A stretch of 64,000 nucleotides of DNA from an uncultured Chryseobacterium sp. (GCA_913775525.1 CAJYLH010000022.1:62001-126000), one strand, 5' to 3'; counted from the first letter of the stretch, positions 25,802 through 36,205 are shown. Numbers and translations are program-made. The notes: a model not told the origin generated them from the sequence alone.

Positions 25802-26899
25802 TTAAAGTTTTTTAATGATTTCATCCACAATCTCCCTGGCTGCATCCGGCTTGGCAAAATACTGCAGGTTTTGAGACATTTCTTTTCTTATCGCTTCATC
25901 TTCGCAGATTTCTGAGAGGGTACTCCAGAACTTTTCCTGCATTTCGGAATCTCTGACCATTCTTGCGGCATTCTTTTCTACCAGCGTCATGGCATTTTTG
26001 GTCTGATGGTCTTCTGCTGCAAAAGGAAAGGGAACCAACAGGACAGGCTTGCGGGCTACTGCCAGTTCCGAAATGGCAATGGCTCCTGCTCTGGAAACAA
26101 TGATGTCCGCTGCCGAATAGGCGGTTTCCATATCTTTGATGAATTCCAGGATGCGGATGTTATTGCCGGCCATATTTTTGGTCTCTTCCGTAATTTCTTT
26201 GTAATCCAGCTTCCCGGTCTGCCAGATCAGCTGGCAGTCTTTGCTGATGATGTCCTTCAGATGGGATTTCCAGGCGTTATTGAGGGTTCTTGAGCCTAAG
26301 GATCCTCCCACGGAAAGGATGGTCAGTTGATCAGGGTCCAGTCCCATTTCCTGTTTGGCTGCCGCCGTGTCTTTCATTCCGGATACAATGGTGGACCGGA
26401 TAGGATTTCCCAGGAAGTGTATTTTTTCTGACGGGAAGCCTTCCACTTTCGGGTAAGCTGTAAAAACCGCTCTGGCTTTCTTGCTTAAAATTTTATTCGT
26501 TACTCCGGCATAGGCATTCTGCTCCTGAATAAAAACAGGGATACCGAGCTTACCAGCTTCATATAAAGCCGGGCCGCTGGCAAAACCTCCTGTACCGATG
26601 GCAAGATCCGGAGCAAATTTTTTGATGATGGCTTTAGATCTGGACAGGCTCTTCAGGATTTTAAAAGGCAGCCCCAGGTTGGATAACAGGTTGCCCCTGT
26701 TAATGCCTGCGATATCAATCCCTTCAATGCTGTAACCGGCCTGCGGGACTTTTTCCATTTCCATTTTCCCGTTGGCCCCGATGAACAGAAACTCTGCATC
26801 AGGAAATCTTTTTCGGATTTCATCTGCAATGGCAATGGCCGGGAAGATATGTCCTCCTGTTCCGCCGCCGGATAGCAATACTTTTAGTTTTCTGTTCAT
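25802..26899 (-). CDS. murG: UDP-GlcNAc--lipid I transferase MurG
   Basis: A 365-residue glycosyltransferase that adds GlcNAc to lipid I to make lipid II on the inner face of the membrane. N-terminal loop GGTGGHIFPAIAIA (10-23), the second glycine-rich loop SVGGSLGSRTLN, and the UDP-GlcNAc site around VSRAGAIAISELA and PFPFAAEDHQTKNA are all intact. Full length. Same-strand neighbour of ftsW. Confidence 0.97.
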   Translation of the reverse strand: MNRKLKVLLSGGGTGGHIFPAIAIADEIRKRFPDAEFLFIGANGKMEMEKVPQAGYSIEGIDIAGINRGNLLSNLGLPFKILKSLSRSKAIIKKFAPDLAIGTGGFASGPALYEAGKLGIPVFIQEQNAYAGVTNKILSKKARAVFTAYPKVEGFPSEKIHFLGNPIRSTIVSGMKDTAAAKQEMGLDPDQLTILSVGGSLGSRTLNNAWKSHLKDIISKDCQLIWQTGKLDYKEITEETKNMAGNNIRILEFIKDMETAYSAADIIVSRAGAIAISELAVARKPVLLVPFPFAAEDHQTKNAMTLVEKNAARMVRDSEMQEKFWSTLSEICEDEAIRKEMSQNLQYFAKPDAAREIVDEIIKKL

Positions 26900-26933
26900 A
26901 TCGTATTCAGGTTTTCCCTATTTATTATCTTAA

Positions 26934-28172
26934 TTATGCAATGTCATTGATCTCTGCAATGCTCTGTTTTTTTCCCATGCCTTCTTCATCATAAATCTGT
27001 ATCCTCGAGCTGATGTTAAGAATGATGCCCAGCTGCAGGTAGGTTACCAACATGGAGGTTCCCCCGTAACTGATCAGCGGCAGCGGCTGCCCGGTGACCG
27101 GGATCAGATTGACTGCCACGGCGATGTTCACCGAAAGCTGTATAAAAATCATCACACCCAGGCTGAGCACCAGCAGCGAGCCGAAAAAAGCCGGCATTTT
27201 ACTGGCGATCATCACGATCCTGATGATCATGATAAGGTACATGCTGATGAGGAATGCGGCGCCTATCACCCCGTATTCTTCCACGATGATGGCAAAGATA
27301 AAATCGGAGGCAGACTGCGGAAGCATTTGCTTCAAGGCACTTTTGCCGGGCCCCATTCCTGTAATCCCACCGTGTACGATCGCGGCTTTCGCCTGCATGA
27401 CCTGGTAGTTTTTGGCTTTTACACTTTCGTCATCCACATCGGCAGATTTGGCTTTGCTGGAAGTAAAGGTCTCTACACGGCTCATCCAGGTGTGTACCCT
27501 GTTTCCGCCGATTAAATTGGTATTCAGTGCCACCAGAAGGAACAGTGCAATCGCAATGAAGGAGGATGAGATGAATCCGGCAATATATTTCCAGTGCAGC
27601 TGTCCTACGATCAGCACGATAACGGATACCATCAGGATCATCAGTGCCGTAGAACCGTTGTCTTTGGCGACCAGCACAAAAACCAGGAGGATAGGCCCGA
27701 AAATGTACATGATATTCTCTATCGGAAGCCGCTCGCGGGTAATTTTCTTGGTCAGGTACCTGCACAGGTAAATCACCAGCATTAAAAAGGCAAATGATGA
27801 GGGCTGGAATGAGATGGGTGTTCCCGGGATCTTCAGCCAGCGGGAAGCACTTGCCCCGTCGATGGTCTGTCCGGTAAACATGGTGATAATCAGCAGGATA
27901 ATCATCAGGCCGAGCAGGATGCTGCTGAGCTTTCCGATGTGCTCGTATTTTATGGTTCCTACCAGCCTCATGATAACCAGTCCCAGTACCACAAAGAACA
28001 TATGTTTGATAACGTGGCCGGTGGTGGTCCCGTTGTTAACGATGTATTCGAGATTTGAACTCGCGGAATATACCGGGAAGATAGAGAAGATGGAAATTAC
28101 AAGGATCACCATCCAAAGCACTTTATCGCCCTTTAGAAATTCAAATCTGCTTTCTGTGGTCTGTTCGTTCAT
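26934..28172 (-). CDS. ftsW: SEDS glycosyltransferase FtsW
   Basis: A 412-residue polytopic membrane protein, about ten helices, of the SEDS family. FtsW polymerises septal peptidoglycan from lipid II together with FtsI. The signatures SASRWLKIPGTPISFQPSSFA, GPGKSALKQMLPQSASDFIFA and the terminal TGQPLPLISYGGTSM are present. The dcw position between murG and murD supports FtsW over RodA. Confidence 0.95.
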   Translation of the reverse strand: MNEQTTESRFEFLKGDKVLWMVILVISIFSIFPVYSASSNLEYIVNNGTTTGHVIKHMFFVVLGLVIMRLVGTIKYEHIGKLSSILLGLMIILLIITMFTGQTIDGASASRWLKIPGTPISFQPSSFAFLMLVIYLCRYLTKKITRERLPIENIMYIFGPILLVFVLVAKDNGSTALMILMVSVIVLIVGQLHWKYIAGFISSSFIAIALFLLVALNTNLIGGNRVHTWMSRVETFTSSKAKSADVDDESVKAKNYQVMQAKAAIVHGGITGMGPGKSALKQMLPQSASDFIFAIIVEEYGVIGAAFLISMYLIMIIRIVMIASKMPAFFGSLLVLSLGVMIFIQLSVNIAVAVNLIPVTGQPLPLISYGGTSMLVTYLQLGIILNISSRIQIYDEEGMGKKQSIAEINDIA

Positions 28173-28247
28173 ATACTGTATTCATGTATTTATGCAAAAC
28201 GTATTGATGTGGAAACCTGATTTCCGGATACCTTTTGCATAGGACCA

Positions 28248-29576
28248 TTATTTTAATACCTGCTCTTTAAACTGCCGTCCCCGGTCTTCGTAGCTTTTGA
28301 ATAAATCAAAGCTCGCACAGCATGGGGACAGTAATACGGTGTCTCCTTTTTTGGCCAGTGCCTTTGCCGTCTTCACGGCATCTTCCATGCTTGATGTATC
28401 ATAGATCAGATCCTTTTTATCTTTGAAGTAGGAGATGATTTTCTGATTGTCGATTCCAAGGCAGACAATGGCCTTTACTTTTCTTTTGACAAGATCCTCG
28501 ATTTCCGAGTAATCATTGCCTTTATCCACGCCGCCTACAATCCATACGGTTGGGGTTTTCATGCTTTCCAGGGCATAATAGGTGGCGTTCACATTGGTGG
28601 CCTTGCTGTCATTGATGTATTTTACGCCATCCAACTCGGAAACCATTTCCAGCCTGTGTTCCACAGCCTGGAAGGTCATCAGTGAATTTCTGATACTTTC
28701 ATTATTGATCTCCAGTATTTTACCCGCGATGGACGCCGCCAGGCTGTTGGCTACATTGTGGTTCCCGATCAGTGATAAATCATCGATCTTCATCGAAAAT
28801 TCGTCTTTCAGTTTAACTACGATGGTATCTTCGCCTGTCACGGAACCTCCTTCCGGCAGCTGTTCATGGGTTGAAAAAGGGATCATCTTCGCTTTGATTT
28901 CCAGCTTTTCCAGAAGGTTTTTGCTCATTTCGTCATCTTTGTTGTAGATGAAGAAATTATCATTTTCCTGGTTTTCCGCAATCCTGAATTTTGCCAGTGC
29001 ATATTCTTCATAATTGTAGTTGTACTGGTCCAGGTGATCTTTGGAAAGGTTTAACAGCAGGGAAATATACGGCCTGAAATTCTGGATGTCATCCAGCTGG
29101 AAAGAACTTACTTCCAGCACATAATATTCATGGTCTTCATCTGCTACCTGTTTTGCAAAGCTGTAGCCTATATTTCCGCCCAGGCCTACGTTCAGTCCGT
29201 CATTTTTCAGGATGTAATAGATCAGGGAAGTGGTAGTGGTCTTTCCGTTGCTTCCGGTAACGGCAATGATTTTGGCATTGGTGAATTCTGAGGCAAATTC
29301 TATCTCAGAAGAAAGCCTGATGCCCTTCTCCTGGATTTTCTGGATCATGTCTGCCTTCTTGGGAATCCCCGGGCTTTTTACAATCCAGTCTGCGTCTAAA
29401 ATTCTTTCTTCGTCGTGGTTTTCTTCCTCAAACTCAATGTCATTGTCAGTAAGAAATTGCTTATAGTGATCCTTAATGGCTCCCTTGTCTGAAAGAAAAA
29501 CTTCCATACCCTGTTTCTTTGCCAAATAAGCAGCACCGCAACCGCTTTCTCCACCTCCTAAAACAACTACTTTCAT
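28248..29576 (-). CDS. murD: UDP-MurNAc-L-alanine--D-glutamate ligase
   Basis: A 442-residue Mur ligase adding D-Glu. The N-terminal loop GGGESGCGAAYLA, ATP loop TGSNGKTTTTS, the central LNLSKDHLDQY with the conserved HLD and the C-terminal INDSKATNV/GGVDKG motifs are all present. Full length. Transcribed between mraY and ftsW; the 86-base gap to mraY is very AT-rich. Confidence 0.97.
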   Translation of the reverse strand: MKVVVLGGGESGCGAAYLAKKQGMEVFLSDKGAIKDHYKQFLTDNDIEFEEENHDEERILDADWIVKSPGIPKKADMIQKIQEKGIRLSSEIEFASEFTNAKIIAVTGSNGKTTTTSLIYYILKNDGLNVGLGGNIGYSFAKQVADEDHEYYVLEVSSFQLDDIQNFRPYISLLLNLSKDHLDQYNYNYEEYALAKFRIAENQENDNFFIYNKDDEMSKNLLEKLEIKAKMIPFSTHEQLPEGGSVTGEDTIVVKLKDEFSMKIDDLSLIGNHNVANSLAASIAGKILEINNESIRNSLMTFQAVEHRLEMVSELDGVKYINDSKATNVNATYYALESMKTPTVWIVGGVDKGNDYSEIEDLVKRKVKAIVCLGIDNQKIISYFKDKKDLIYDTSSMEDAVKTAKALAKKGDTVLLSPCCASFDLFKSYEDRGRQFKEQVLK

Positions 29577-29662
29577 ATTATTTTTTTGATTTAATGATTT
29601 AAAAATTTAAATGATTCAAAGATTTTTTAAATGTTTAAATACTTCAATTTTTAAATTATTTC

Positions 29663-30904
29663 TTATCTCATTTTCAATGTGATCAGGCATACAATAGCCA
29701 GCATTACCCCAATGATAATCATCCTGTTAACGATTTTGCTCTCATGAAAACCGGTTTTCTGGTAATGATGATGCAGGGGCGACATTTTAAACAACCGGTT
29801 ATTCTGGGCATATTCCAGCCCGTATTTCTTTTTTCTGAACTTAAAGACGCCTACCTGAAGCATCACAGAAATATTTTCGATCAGGAAAATCCCGCATAAC
29901 ACCGGAATCATCAGCTCTTTTCTCAGGATAATGGCCAGGACGGCAATGACGCCTCCCAGCATCAGGCTTCCCGTATCGCCCATAAATACCTGGGCAGGAT
30001 AGGTGTTGTACCAGAAAAACCCGATCACTGCTCCTACCATGGCCACTACAAAAATGGTGGTTTCACCCATATTGGGGAGGAACATGATGTTGAGGTAATC
30101 TGCAAAGATGATGTTTCCCGATACATAGGCGAAAAATGCCAGTGCCAGCAGGATGACCGTGCTGGTCCCGGCTGCAAGGCCGTCTATACCATCTGTAATA
30201 TTGGCTCCGTTGGAAACCGCAGTCACGATGAAGATCACAATCGGGATAAATACGATCCAGGCCCACTCGTGGGCATCTTTATCATTCATCCAGAACAGGA
30301 TACCGCTGTAATCAAATTCATTATTCTTGGCAAAGGGTACCGTAGAAACGGTAATTTTCTCCGTCGGCATAAAATTCTGCTCCACATTGTTCCGGTTAAC
30401 CACCTTGGCATCCGAATATTTCCTTTTTACCGTAATATCAGGATGGAAATACATGGTTACGCCTACAATCAGTCCCAATCCTACCTGTCCGACCACCTTG
30501 AATTTTCCGCTCAGGCCGTCTTTATTTTTCTTAATTTTCTTCAGGTAATCATCAAGGAAACCTATGGCACCCATCCAGATCACCGATACGAGCAGAAGGA
30601 TGATGTACACATTCATGATGCGGGTAAACAGCAATACGGGAATAATGGTGGCCAGGATGATGATGAGGCCTCCCATGGTCGGGGTGCCTTCCTTCTGTTT
30701 CTGTCCGGCAAGTCCAAGATCACGTACCAGTTCACCCATCTGTTTTTTCCTCAGGAAGTTGATGATCCTTTTCCCGTACACCAGAGCAATAGTCAGGGAA
30801 AACAGCACTGCAATCCCTGCACGGAAGGAAATGTACTTCAGCATTCCCAGTCCGGGAATATGGATCCCGTGGTTGGTGAGATATTCGTATAGGTAGTATA
30901 GCAT
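29663..30904 (-). CDS. mraY: Phospho-MurNAc-pentapeptide transferase MraY
   Basis: A 413-residue polytopic enzyme that loads phospho-MurNAc-pentapeptide on undecaprenyl phosphate to form lipid I. Family motifs [16 protein letters not shown], the [12 protein letters not shown] block, [15 protein letters not shown] and the [15 protein letters not shown] end are present. An extra-long loop of about 60 residues (about 155-215, after [12 protein letters not shown]) is typical for Flavobacteria. Located between the four-helix-bundle gene and murD. Confidence 0.97.
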   Translation of the reverse strand: MLYYLYEYLTNHGIHIPGLGMLKYISFRAGIAVLFSLTIALVYGKRIINFLRKKQMGELVRDLGLAGQKQKEGTPTMGGLIIILATIIPVLLFTRIMNVYIILLLVSVIWMGAIGFLDDYLKKIKKNKDGLSGKFKVVGQVGLGLIVGVTMYFHPDITVKRKYSDAKVVNRNNVEQNFMPTEKITVSTVPFAKNNEFDYSGILFWMNDKDAHEWAWIVFIPIVIFIVTAVSNGANITDGIDGLAAGTSTVILLALAFFAYVSGNIIFADYLNIMFLPNMGETTIFVVAMVGAVIGFFWYNTYPAQVFMGDTGSLMLGGVIAVLAIILRKELMIPVLCGIFLIENISVMLQVGVFKFRKKKYGLEYAQNNRLFKMSPLHHHYQKTGFHESKIVNRMIIIGVMLAIVCLITLKMR

Positions 30905-30943
30905 GTTTCCTCTTTAGATTTTAAAATTTAATTATTTAAGCAT

Positions 30944-31312
30944 TTAAAGATCAATATGTTCTTTTAAATATTTGATGAAGTTGGAGATGTTGGAAGAGAT
31001 TTCTCTTGACAGAACGATGATTTCTTCTGCCAATGTTTCGTTTCCTAATTCCAGCCTTCTACTGATGATCATCATACTTCTTACTTCTGCACAACTGCCT
31101 TTAGCAATTTTTAAATATTTAATAAATTGTCTGTTACTATTATATTCTGAGCCTTCTGCAATATTGTTTGATACTGAAAACGCCGCTCTCTTAATCTGAT
31201 TGTTAAATTCAAATTCTTTTTCGAAAGATGAATGACCAAGAAATCTGTAAGTTCTTTCAATCAGGTCTAAAGCTTTGATGTAAACCGGAAATTCCTCGAA
31301 ATTCTTTGTCAT
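30944..31312 (-). CDS. Four-helix-bundle protein (23S rRNA intervening-sequence family)
   Basis: A 122-residue four-helix-bundle protein of the S23/avd-like family. Typical features: LDLIERTYRFLGHSSFEKEFEFNNQIKRAAFSVSNNIAEGSE and FIKYLKIAKGSCAEVRSM. Family members are encoded in 23S rRNA intervening sequences, diversity-generating retroelements, and as free-standing genes; they bind nucleic acid in some cases. Here it interrupts the dcw cluster between murE and mraY. The flanking gaps (30905-30943, 31313-31361) are full of TTTAAAT-like words, suggesting insertion. Probably unrelated to division. Confidence 0.9.
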   Translation of the reverse strand: MTKNFEEFPVYIKALDLIERTYRFLGHSSFEKEFEFNNQIKRAAFSVSNNIAEGSEYNSNRQFIKYLKIAKGSCAEVRSMMIISRRLELGNETLAEEIIVLSREISSNISNFIKYLKEHIDL

Positions 31313-31361
31313 TACTTAATCTTTTAAATCTTTAAATCATTCAATCTTCAATTCAATCAGT

Positions 31362-32822
31362 TTATTTACTCATTAGTCTCCACAGTTCATTAATGGTTTC
31401 TTTATCATCAAAATGATGTTTTACGCCATTGATTTCCTGATAGGTTTCGTGGCCTTTGCCGGCAACGAGGACAATATCTTTAGGTTCTGCGAACTTGATC
31501 GCCATTTTAATCGCTTCTTTCCGGTCCGGGATCGAAGTGTATTTGCTGAAGTTCTGCGGTTCTACGCCGGCTTCAATATCTTTGATGATCCGGGCCGGGT
31601 CTTCAGTCCTCGGATTATCGGAGGTAATGATTGCCAGTGTTGATTTCCGGGTTGCAATAGCGCCCATTTCAGGCCTTTTGGAATGATCCCGGTCGCCTCC
31701 GCAGCCGAAGACGGTAATCAGCCGTTCATTTTTCGTCCTGATATCATTGATGCTATCCAGGATATTTTCCAGGGCATCCGGTGTATGGGCATAATCGACC
31801 ACGAAGAAAATACCTCCGTCGGATTTAAAGGTTTCAAACCTTCCGGAGACCCTTTTCAGGACGCTGATGGCCTGTAGGATTTCATCCTGTCCGAAGCCCA
31901 GTTCGGAAGCAATGCCGAAAACAAGCAAGAGGTTATAGATGTTGAATTTTCCGGTAAGGGTGGTCCAGAATTCTTTCCCGTTGAAATTCAGCAGCATGCC
32001 GTTGAAATCCACTTCAAGAAGACGCCCGTGATAATCGGCCATGGTTTTCATGGCATAGGTTTTTTTCAAGGCTTTGGTGTTCTGGAGCATTACGCTGCCG
32101 TTTTTATCATCGGCGTTGGTGATGGCCACTGCCGTGTCCGGCAACCCGTCAAAAAACCGTTTTTTGGTCTTCAGGTATTCATCAAATGTCTTATGATAGT
32201 CTAAATGATCGTGGGTAAGATTGGTAAACCCTGCAATGGTAAAATGCAGGCCTTCGATCCTGTTCTGGGCAATCCCATGGGAGCTGACCTCCATGAATGC
32301 GAATTCACAGCCTTCTTCCAGCGCTTCAGCCAGGATCCTGTTGATGGTAATGATATCCGGTGTGGTATGGGTGGCCGGGATTACTTTTTCTCCGATCCTT
32401 ATTTCCACGGTAGACAGCAGTGCAGCATCATAACCGAGATTCCTGAATACGTCAAACAGCAGGGTGGAAACCGATGTCTTTCCATTGGTCCCGGTAACGC
32501 CGATGAGCTTCAGCTTTTGTGAAGGGTTTCCGTAAAAGTTGGATGCCAGCTGCCCCAATGCTTTTGAGGAATCTTTCACCTTGATGTAAGTAACATTTTT
32601 ATCAAGGTTTTCAGGAAGTTCCTCGCACACGATGGCTTCTGCGCCTTTTTCAACAGAAGAGGCAATATAGGCGTGGCCGTCTGCCACAGTTCCTCTTACG
32701 GCAACATAGAGCGTGCCTGCGGCAGCTTTTCTGCTGTCGAAAACCAATCCGGAGATCCCGCGGTTTTCATCACCGTGAATTTCCAATACCGGAATCCTGC
32801 TCAATAATTCTGTTACTACCAT
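31362..32822 (-). CDS. murE: UDP-MurNAc-tripeptide synthetase, meso-DAP type
   Basis: A 486-residue Mur ligase adding the third amino acid to UDP-MurNAc-L-Ala-D-Glu. The ATP loop GVTGTNGKTSVSTLL, the conserved LTHDHLDYH, and FVVDYAHTPDALE are present. The motif SDNPRTEDP contains DNPR, the signature for meso-diaminopimelate, so the peptidoglycan is of the A1-gamma type. Full length. Between ftsI and the four-helix-bundle gene. Confidence 0.97.
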   Translation of the reverse strand: MVVTELLSRIPVLEIHGDENRGISGLVFDSRKAAAGTLYVAVRGTVADGHAYIASSVEKGAEAIVCEELPENLDKNVTYIKVKDSSKALGQLASNFYGNPSQKLKLIGVTGTNGKTSVSTLLFDVFRNLGYDAALLSTVEIRIGEKVIPATHTTPDIITINRILAEALEEGCEFAFMEVSSHGIAQNRIEGLHFTIAGFTNLTHDHLDYHKTFDEYLKTKKRFFDGLPDTAVAITNADDKNGSVMLQNTKALKKTYAMKTMADYHGRLLEVDFNGMLLNFNGKEFWTTLTGKFNIYNLLLVFGIASELGFGQDEILQAISVLKRVSGRFETFKSDGGIFFVVDYAHTPDALENILDSINDIRTKNERLITVFGCGGDRDHSKRPEMGAIATRKSTLAIITSDNPRTEDPARIIKDIEAGVEPQNFSKYTSIPDRKEAIKMAIKFAEPKDIVLVAGKGHETYQEINGVKHHFDDKETINELWRLMSK

Positions 32823-32881
32823 TCTATGCTGTGGTCTTTATCTGTTTTAAACTGTTTCGGAAATCTTTATGTTCCGGGTCA

Positions 32882-34873
32882 TTAATTCTGCAGGGATAAA
32901 TAAATCCTCTGGTTCTTACTTATGGCCGTCCCTTCTGTCGGGAACTGGTCTTTGATCCTTCCTACGCCTTTATAATCTACCCGGTAACCGAGGTTTTCCA
33001 GCTGGGGAATTATATTCTTACCGATCAATCCTACTACATTGGGCATCCTTTTATCTTCTACGGTTACTTTTACATTAGGATCAACCATCTTATTCAGATT
33101 CACTTTCCTGTCTACCAGCATTTCCTTTTCGATGTTCTGCGGGGTTTTCAGGAAGGTCTTGCCTGCGATTTCCTTGAATACCGGAGCTGCTACGGTTCCT
33201 CCATAAAAGCCTTTTGAGGTATTGGGCTCGCTGATCATGACATAGCAGGTATATTTGGGATTGTCGGCAGGGTAGAAGCCTGCGAACGAAGCCCTGTATT
33301 TCATAGGTCCTGGAAGCCAGTATTCAAACCTTGCGGTCCCGGTTTTCCCGGCCATTTTCAGGTTAGGGGTAAAGATGCTTTTTCCGGTCCCTTTTTCTAC
33401 GGCTTTGGTCAGTGCATCAGTCATCATTTTAATGGCTTTTTCAGAGGCCATTTTATTCACCATTACTTCGGGCTTGGCCTGATAGATCAGCCTGCCGTCT
33501 TTCATGATTTTATCGATGAACAGGGGCTTGAGCATTTTTCCTCCGTTGGCTACGCCATTATAAAAGGTGGTCAGCTGTAACAGGTTGATGTTGGACGCAT
33601 AGCCGTATCCCAGGGAGGCCAGAGCTGCTGCGTTCCATCTTTTGCTTTCCGGGGTTACAAATCTTGGCTTGGTGATTCCGGGAAGCTCAATATCCATTTT
33701 GTCAAACAGCTTCCATCGCTTCAGGTGGTCCAGAAAGATCTGCGGTTTTTCCGCATAATATTTGGTGATCAGTTTGGCTGTTCCTACGTTGCTGGATTTG
33801 GCGAGCACGTCGCTGATATCATAGGTACCTCCGCCGTGTCCGTCGGAAATCCTCTGCTTGGCGTATACCCAGACTCCGTTTCCAACGTTAACCGTGGTAT
33901 TTTCATCGATAAAACCGTCATCCATGGCTGCCAGGAGCGATACGGTCTTAAAGGTGGAGCCCGGTTCTATATTGTCTTTCAGAGCGTAGTTGTATGAATC
34001 GATGTATTCTCCGGATTCGGTTTGCCTGAGATTAACCAGTGCGCGTACTTTTCCTGTCGCGACTTCCATCACGATTACGGTACCATGTTTGGCTTCAAAA
34101 TTAATCAGCTGTTTTTCCAGGGCGGAATGTGCGATGTCCTGGATCCTGAGGTCCAGTGTGGTATACACATCCTGGCCGTCCACGGGTTCCTGTACTTTCC
34201 AGTAATCGATAGGTTTCCACTGGGAGGAATTGATTCTCTGCTCCAGCCTTTTTCCGTTGGTTCCGGTCAGGTATTTTGAAAAGGCACCCTCCAGTCCGGA
34301 GCTGTATTCACCGTTATCCATCCCGATGGTTCCGGCACCGATCTCTGAGGTAGCCAGCTCCCTTTTGTAGTTTCTGTCGACAATGAATCCGCCTTTGTTT
34401 TTTCCTCTCTTAAAGATCGGGAACTTCCTGATGCGGTCATATTCATCGAAATCCAGTCCTTTCACGAGTGCATAATACTGGTTTTTCCTCGCCCTCTGCT
34501 CGTCAAAACGCTTCCTGAATTCTGCCCTTGGCTTTCCGAACATTTTACTCAGGGAATCTGTCAGCGCGCCGATATTGTTGCTGTAAACCGTATCTTTCAT
34601 GGTTTTGAAATCCAGGTAGATGTCGTAGCGCATTACGGTGGTGGCGAGGATAGAGCCGTCTGATGCAAAGAGGTTTCCGCGTGCTGCCTTCAGAGTGGCT
34701 TCACGGTAGTTTTTATTAATGTAATCATCCTTAATCTCCTGTACATTGGTATTTTGCAGGATGACGATCCTGGCAAGGAACATGACAAACACGCACAAAG
34801 CTACCACTGCAAAGAGGTAGCCCCACCGTAACGTTTTCTTACGTTTGTTATCGTATTCATTTTGCTTTTGCAT
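32882..34873 (-). CDS. ftsI: Penicillin-binding protein with PASTA domain (FtsI/PBP3)
   Basis: A 663-residue class B transpeptidase with an N-terminal transmembrane helix (about 16-38), a PBP dimer domain, and a transpeptidase domain with STFK (in EPGSTFK), SSN (in AKSSNVGTA) and KTG (in AGKTGTARFEYW). One C-terminal PASTA domain follows (about 605-663: MPNVVGLIGKNIIPQLENLG). PASTA tails on FtsI are usual in Bacteroidota. It cross-links septal peptidoglycan with FtsW. Its start overlaps the ftsL end by 17 bases. Confidence 0.95.
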   Translation of the reverse strand: MQKQNEYDNKRKKTLRWGYLFAVVALCVFVMFLARIVILQNTNVQEIKDDYINKNYREATLKAARGNLFASDGSILATTVMRYDIYLDFKTMKDTVYSNNIGALTDSLSKMFGKPRAEFRKRFDEQRARKNQYYALVKGLDFDEYDRIRKFPIFKRGKNKGGFIVDRNYKRELATSEIGAGTIGMDNGEYSSGLEGAFSKYLTGTNGKRLEQRINSSQWKPIDYWKVQEPVDGQDVYTTLDLRIQDIAHSALEKQLINFEAKHGTVIVMEVATGKVRALVNLRQTESGEYIDSYNYALKDNIEPGSTFKTVSLLAAMDDGFIDENTTVNVGNGVWVYAKQRISDGHGGGTYDISDVLAKSSNVGTAKLITKYYAEKPQIFLDHLKRWKLFDKMDIELPGITKPRFVTPESKRWNAAALASLGYGYASNINLLQLTTFYNGVANGGKMLKPLFIDKIMKDGRLIYQAKPEVMVNKMASEKAIKMMTDALTKAVEKGTGKSIFTPNLKMAGKTGTARFEYWLPGPMKYRASFAGFYPADNPKYTCYVMISEPNTSKGFYGGTVAAPVFKEIAGKTFLKTPQNIEKEMLVDRKVNLNKMVDPNVKVTVEDKRMPNVVGLIGKNIIPQLENLGYRVDYKGVGRIKDQFPTEGTAISKNQRIYLSLQN

Positions 34874-35222
34874 CCGTACTGTCCAGTTTGATTAGCAATT
34901 TATGAGGGTGGCTTTCCAGGGTCATCAGCGAATCCCGGGCAACTTCTTTCCCCAACTCCGATTCCATTTTTACTTTGATCAGCTTACTTTGTGCGTAAGC
35001 GTTCCTCGATTTGTATTCTTCCGTCTCTTCCTTTAAGGCATTGACGATTTTTATTTTTTTATTCACCAGGTGGTTGCTGTAGATCATGGCCATCATCAGC
35101 ACAAACAGGAGCAGGAAATACTTGTAATGTATTTTGATCTCATCACGGTTCAGGAAATTCCCTTTTATAATGTCTATAAAAGTTAATCTCTTCTGAGGGC
35201 GGTATGTTGTTTTTTTTGCCAC
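34857..35222 (-). CDS. ftsL: FtsL-like cell division protein
   Basis: A 121-residue bitopic protein with a basic cytoplasmic N-terminus, one transmembrane helix (about 33-51) and a periplasmic coiled coil with heptad-like pattern (NALKEETEEYKSRNAYAQSKLIKVKMESELGKEVARDSL). Identity as FtsL rests on its place between rsmH and ftsI and on topology, since FtsL sequence is poorly conserved. It overlaps ftsI by 17 bases, so the two are translationally coupled. Confidence 0.85.
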   Translation of the reverse strand: MAKKTTYRPQKRLTFIDIIKGNFLNRDEIKIHYKYFLLLFVLMMAMIYSNHLVNKKIKIVNALKEETEEYKSRNAYAQSKLIKVKMESELGKEVARDSLMTLESHPHKLLIKLDSTDAKAK

Positions 35223-35278
35223 TGTTGTTGTTTCGTTTAACGATCAATGTCGCTGTTCACTATTGACGATTCATTATG

Positions 35279-36172
35279 TTATACTTTGATCCCGGTTCTC
35301 ATCTTCGCACTTCTTGCCCTGGAGTTTTCTTCAATTTCCTTGTCATCAGGAACGATGGCTTTACTCTTCAGCAGTTCAAATGCTTTTTTATAGTTTCCGT
35401 AAATATCCCTTTCAGGTTCTCCTTCAAACATTCCGTTTTTAAGGAACCTTTTAACGAGGCGGTCTTCCAGGGAATGGTAGGATATCACCACCAGCCTGCC
35501 GCCCGGCTTCAATACTTTATAGGCCTGCACCAGCATTTCCTTCAGCACTTCCAGCTCCTGGTTCACCTCGATCCGGATGGCCTGGAACAGCTGTGCATAA
35601 AATTTATTGACTTTATGCTGAGGAATATAGCTGAAAAGCTTTTTAAGGTCCTCTGTAGTTTCAATAGCCTTATTCTTTCTGTGGTGCACGATTTCCCTGG
35701 CCAGCTTGCGGGCTTCCCTCAGTTCTCCGTAATAGTAGAAAATGTCGGCCAGCTCTTCTTCTTCGTACTGGTTGATCACCTTTCTGGCATCCAGGCTCTG
35801 CATCACGTTCATCCTCATGTCCAGCGGGGCATTGCTCCTGGTGGAAAATCCTCTTTCTGCCTCATCAAACTGATGCGAGGATACGCCGAGGTCAGCCAGG
35901 ATCCCGTCTGCCTGGGAAATGCCGTACATCAGCATGGAGTTCTCTAAAAATCTGAAATTCTGATTGATTAAAGTAAACCTGGAATCGTCTAACGTGTTGT
36001 TCAGGGCATCCAGGTCCTGGTCAAAACTGAATAGCCGGCCCTTTTCGGAAAGCCTGCTCAGTATCTCGCGTGAATGACCTCCGCCACCGAAGGTACAGTC
36101 TATATATATTCCGTCCTGATTCGTCACCAAATCATCAACACTTTGCTTTAACAAAACGGGATTATGATACAT
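35279..36172 (-). CDS. rsmH: 16S rRNA m4C1402 methyltransferase
   Basis: A 297-residue SAM-dependent methyltransferase (RsmH/MraW) that methylates N4 of C1402 in 16S rRNA. The SAM-binding motif YIDCTFGGGGHSREIL, LADLGVSSHQFD, the RGFS motif, and the terminal ENSRARSAKMRTGI are all typical. Second gene of the dcw cluster, 33 bases after mraZ. Confidence 0.97.
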   Translation of the reverse strand: MYHNPVLLKQSVDDLVTNQDGIYIDCTFGGGGHSREILSRLSEKGRLFSFDQDLDALNNTLDDSRFTLINQNFRFLENSMLMYGISQADGILADLGVSSHQFDEAERGFSTRSNAPLDMRMNVMQSLDARKVINQYEEEELADIFYYYGELREARKLAREIVHHRKNKAIETTEDLKKLFSYIPQHKVNKFYAQLFQAIRIEVNQELEVLKEMLVQAYKVLKPGGRLVVISYHSLEDRLVKRFLKNGMFEGEPERDIYGNYKKAFELLKSKAIVPDDKEIEENSRARSAKMRTGIKV

Positions 36173-36205
36173 ACCTCAGTTTGTGTTTTTATGCCTTTAC
36201 AGCGG

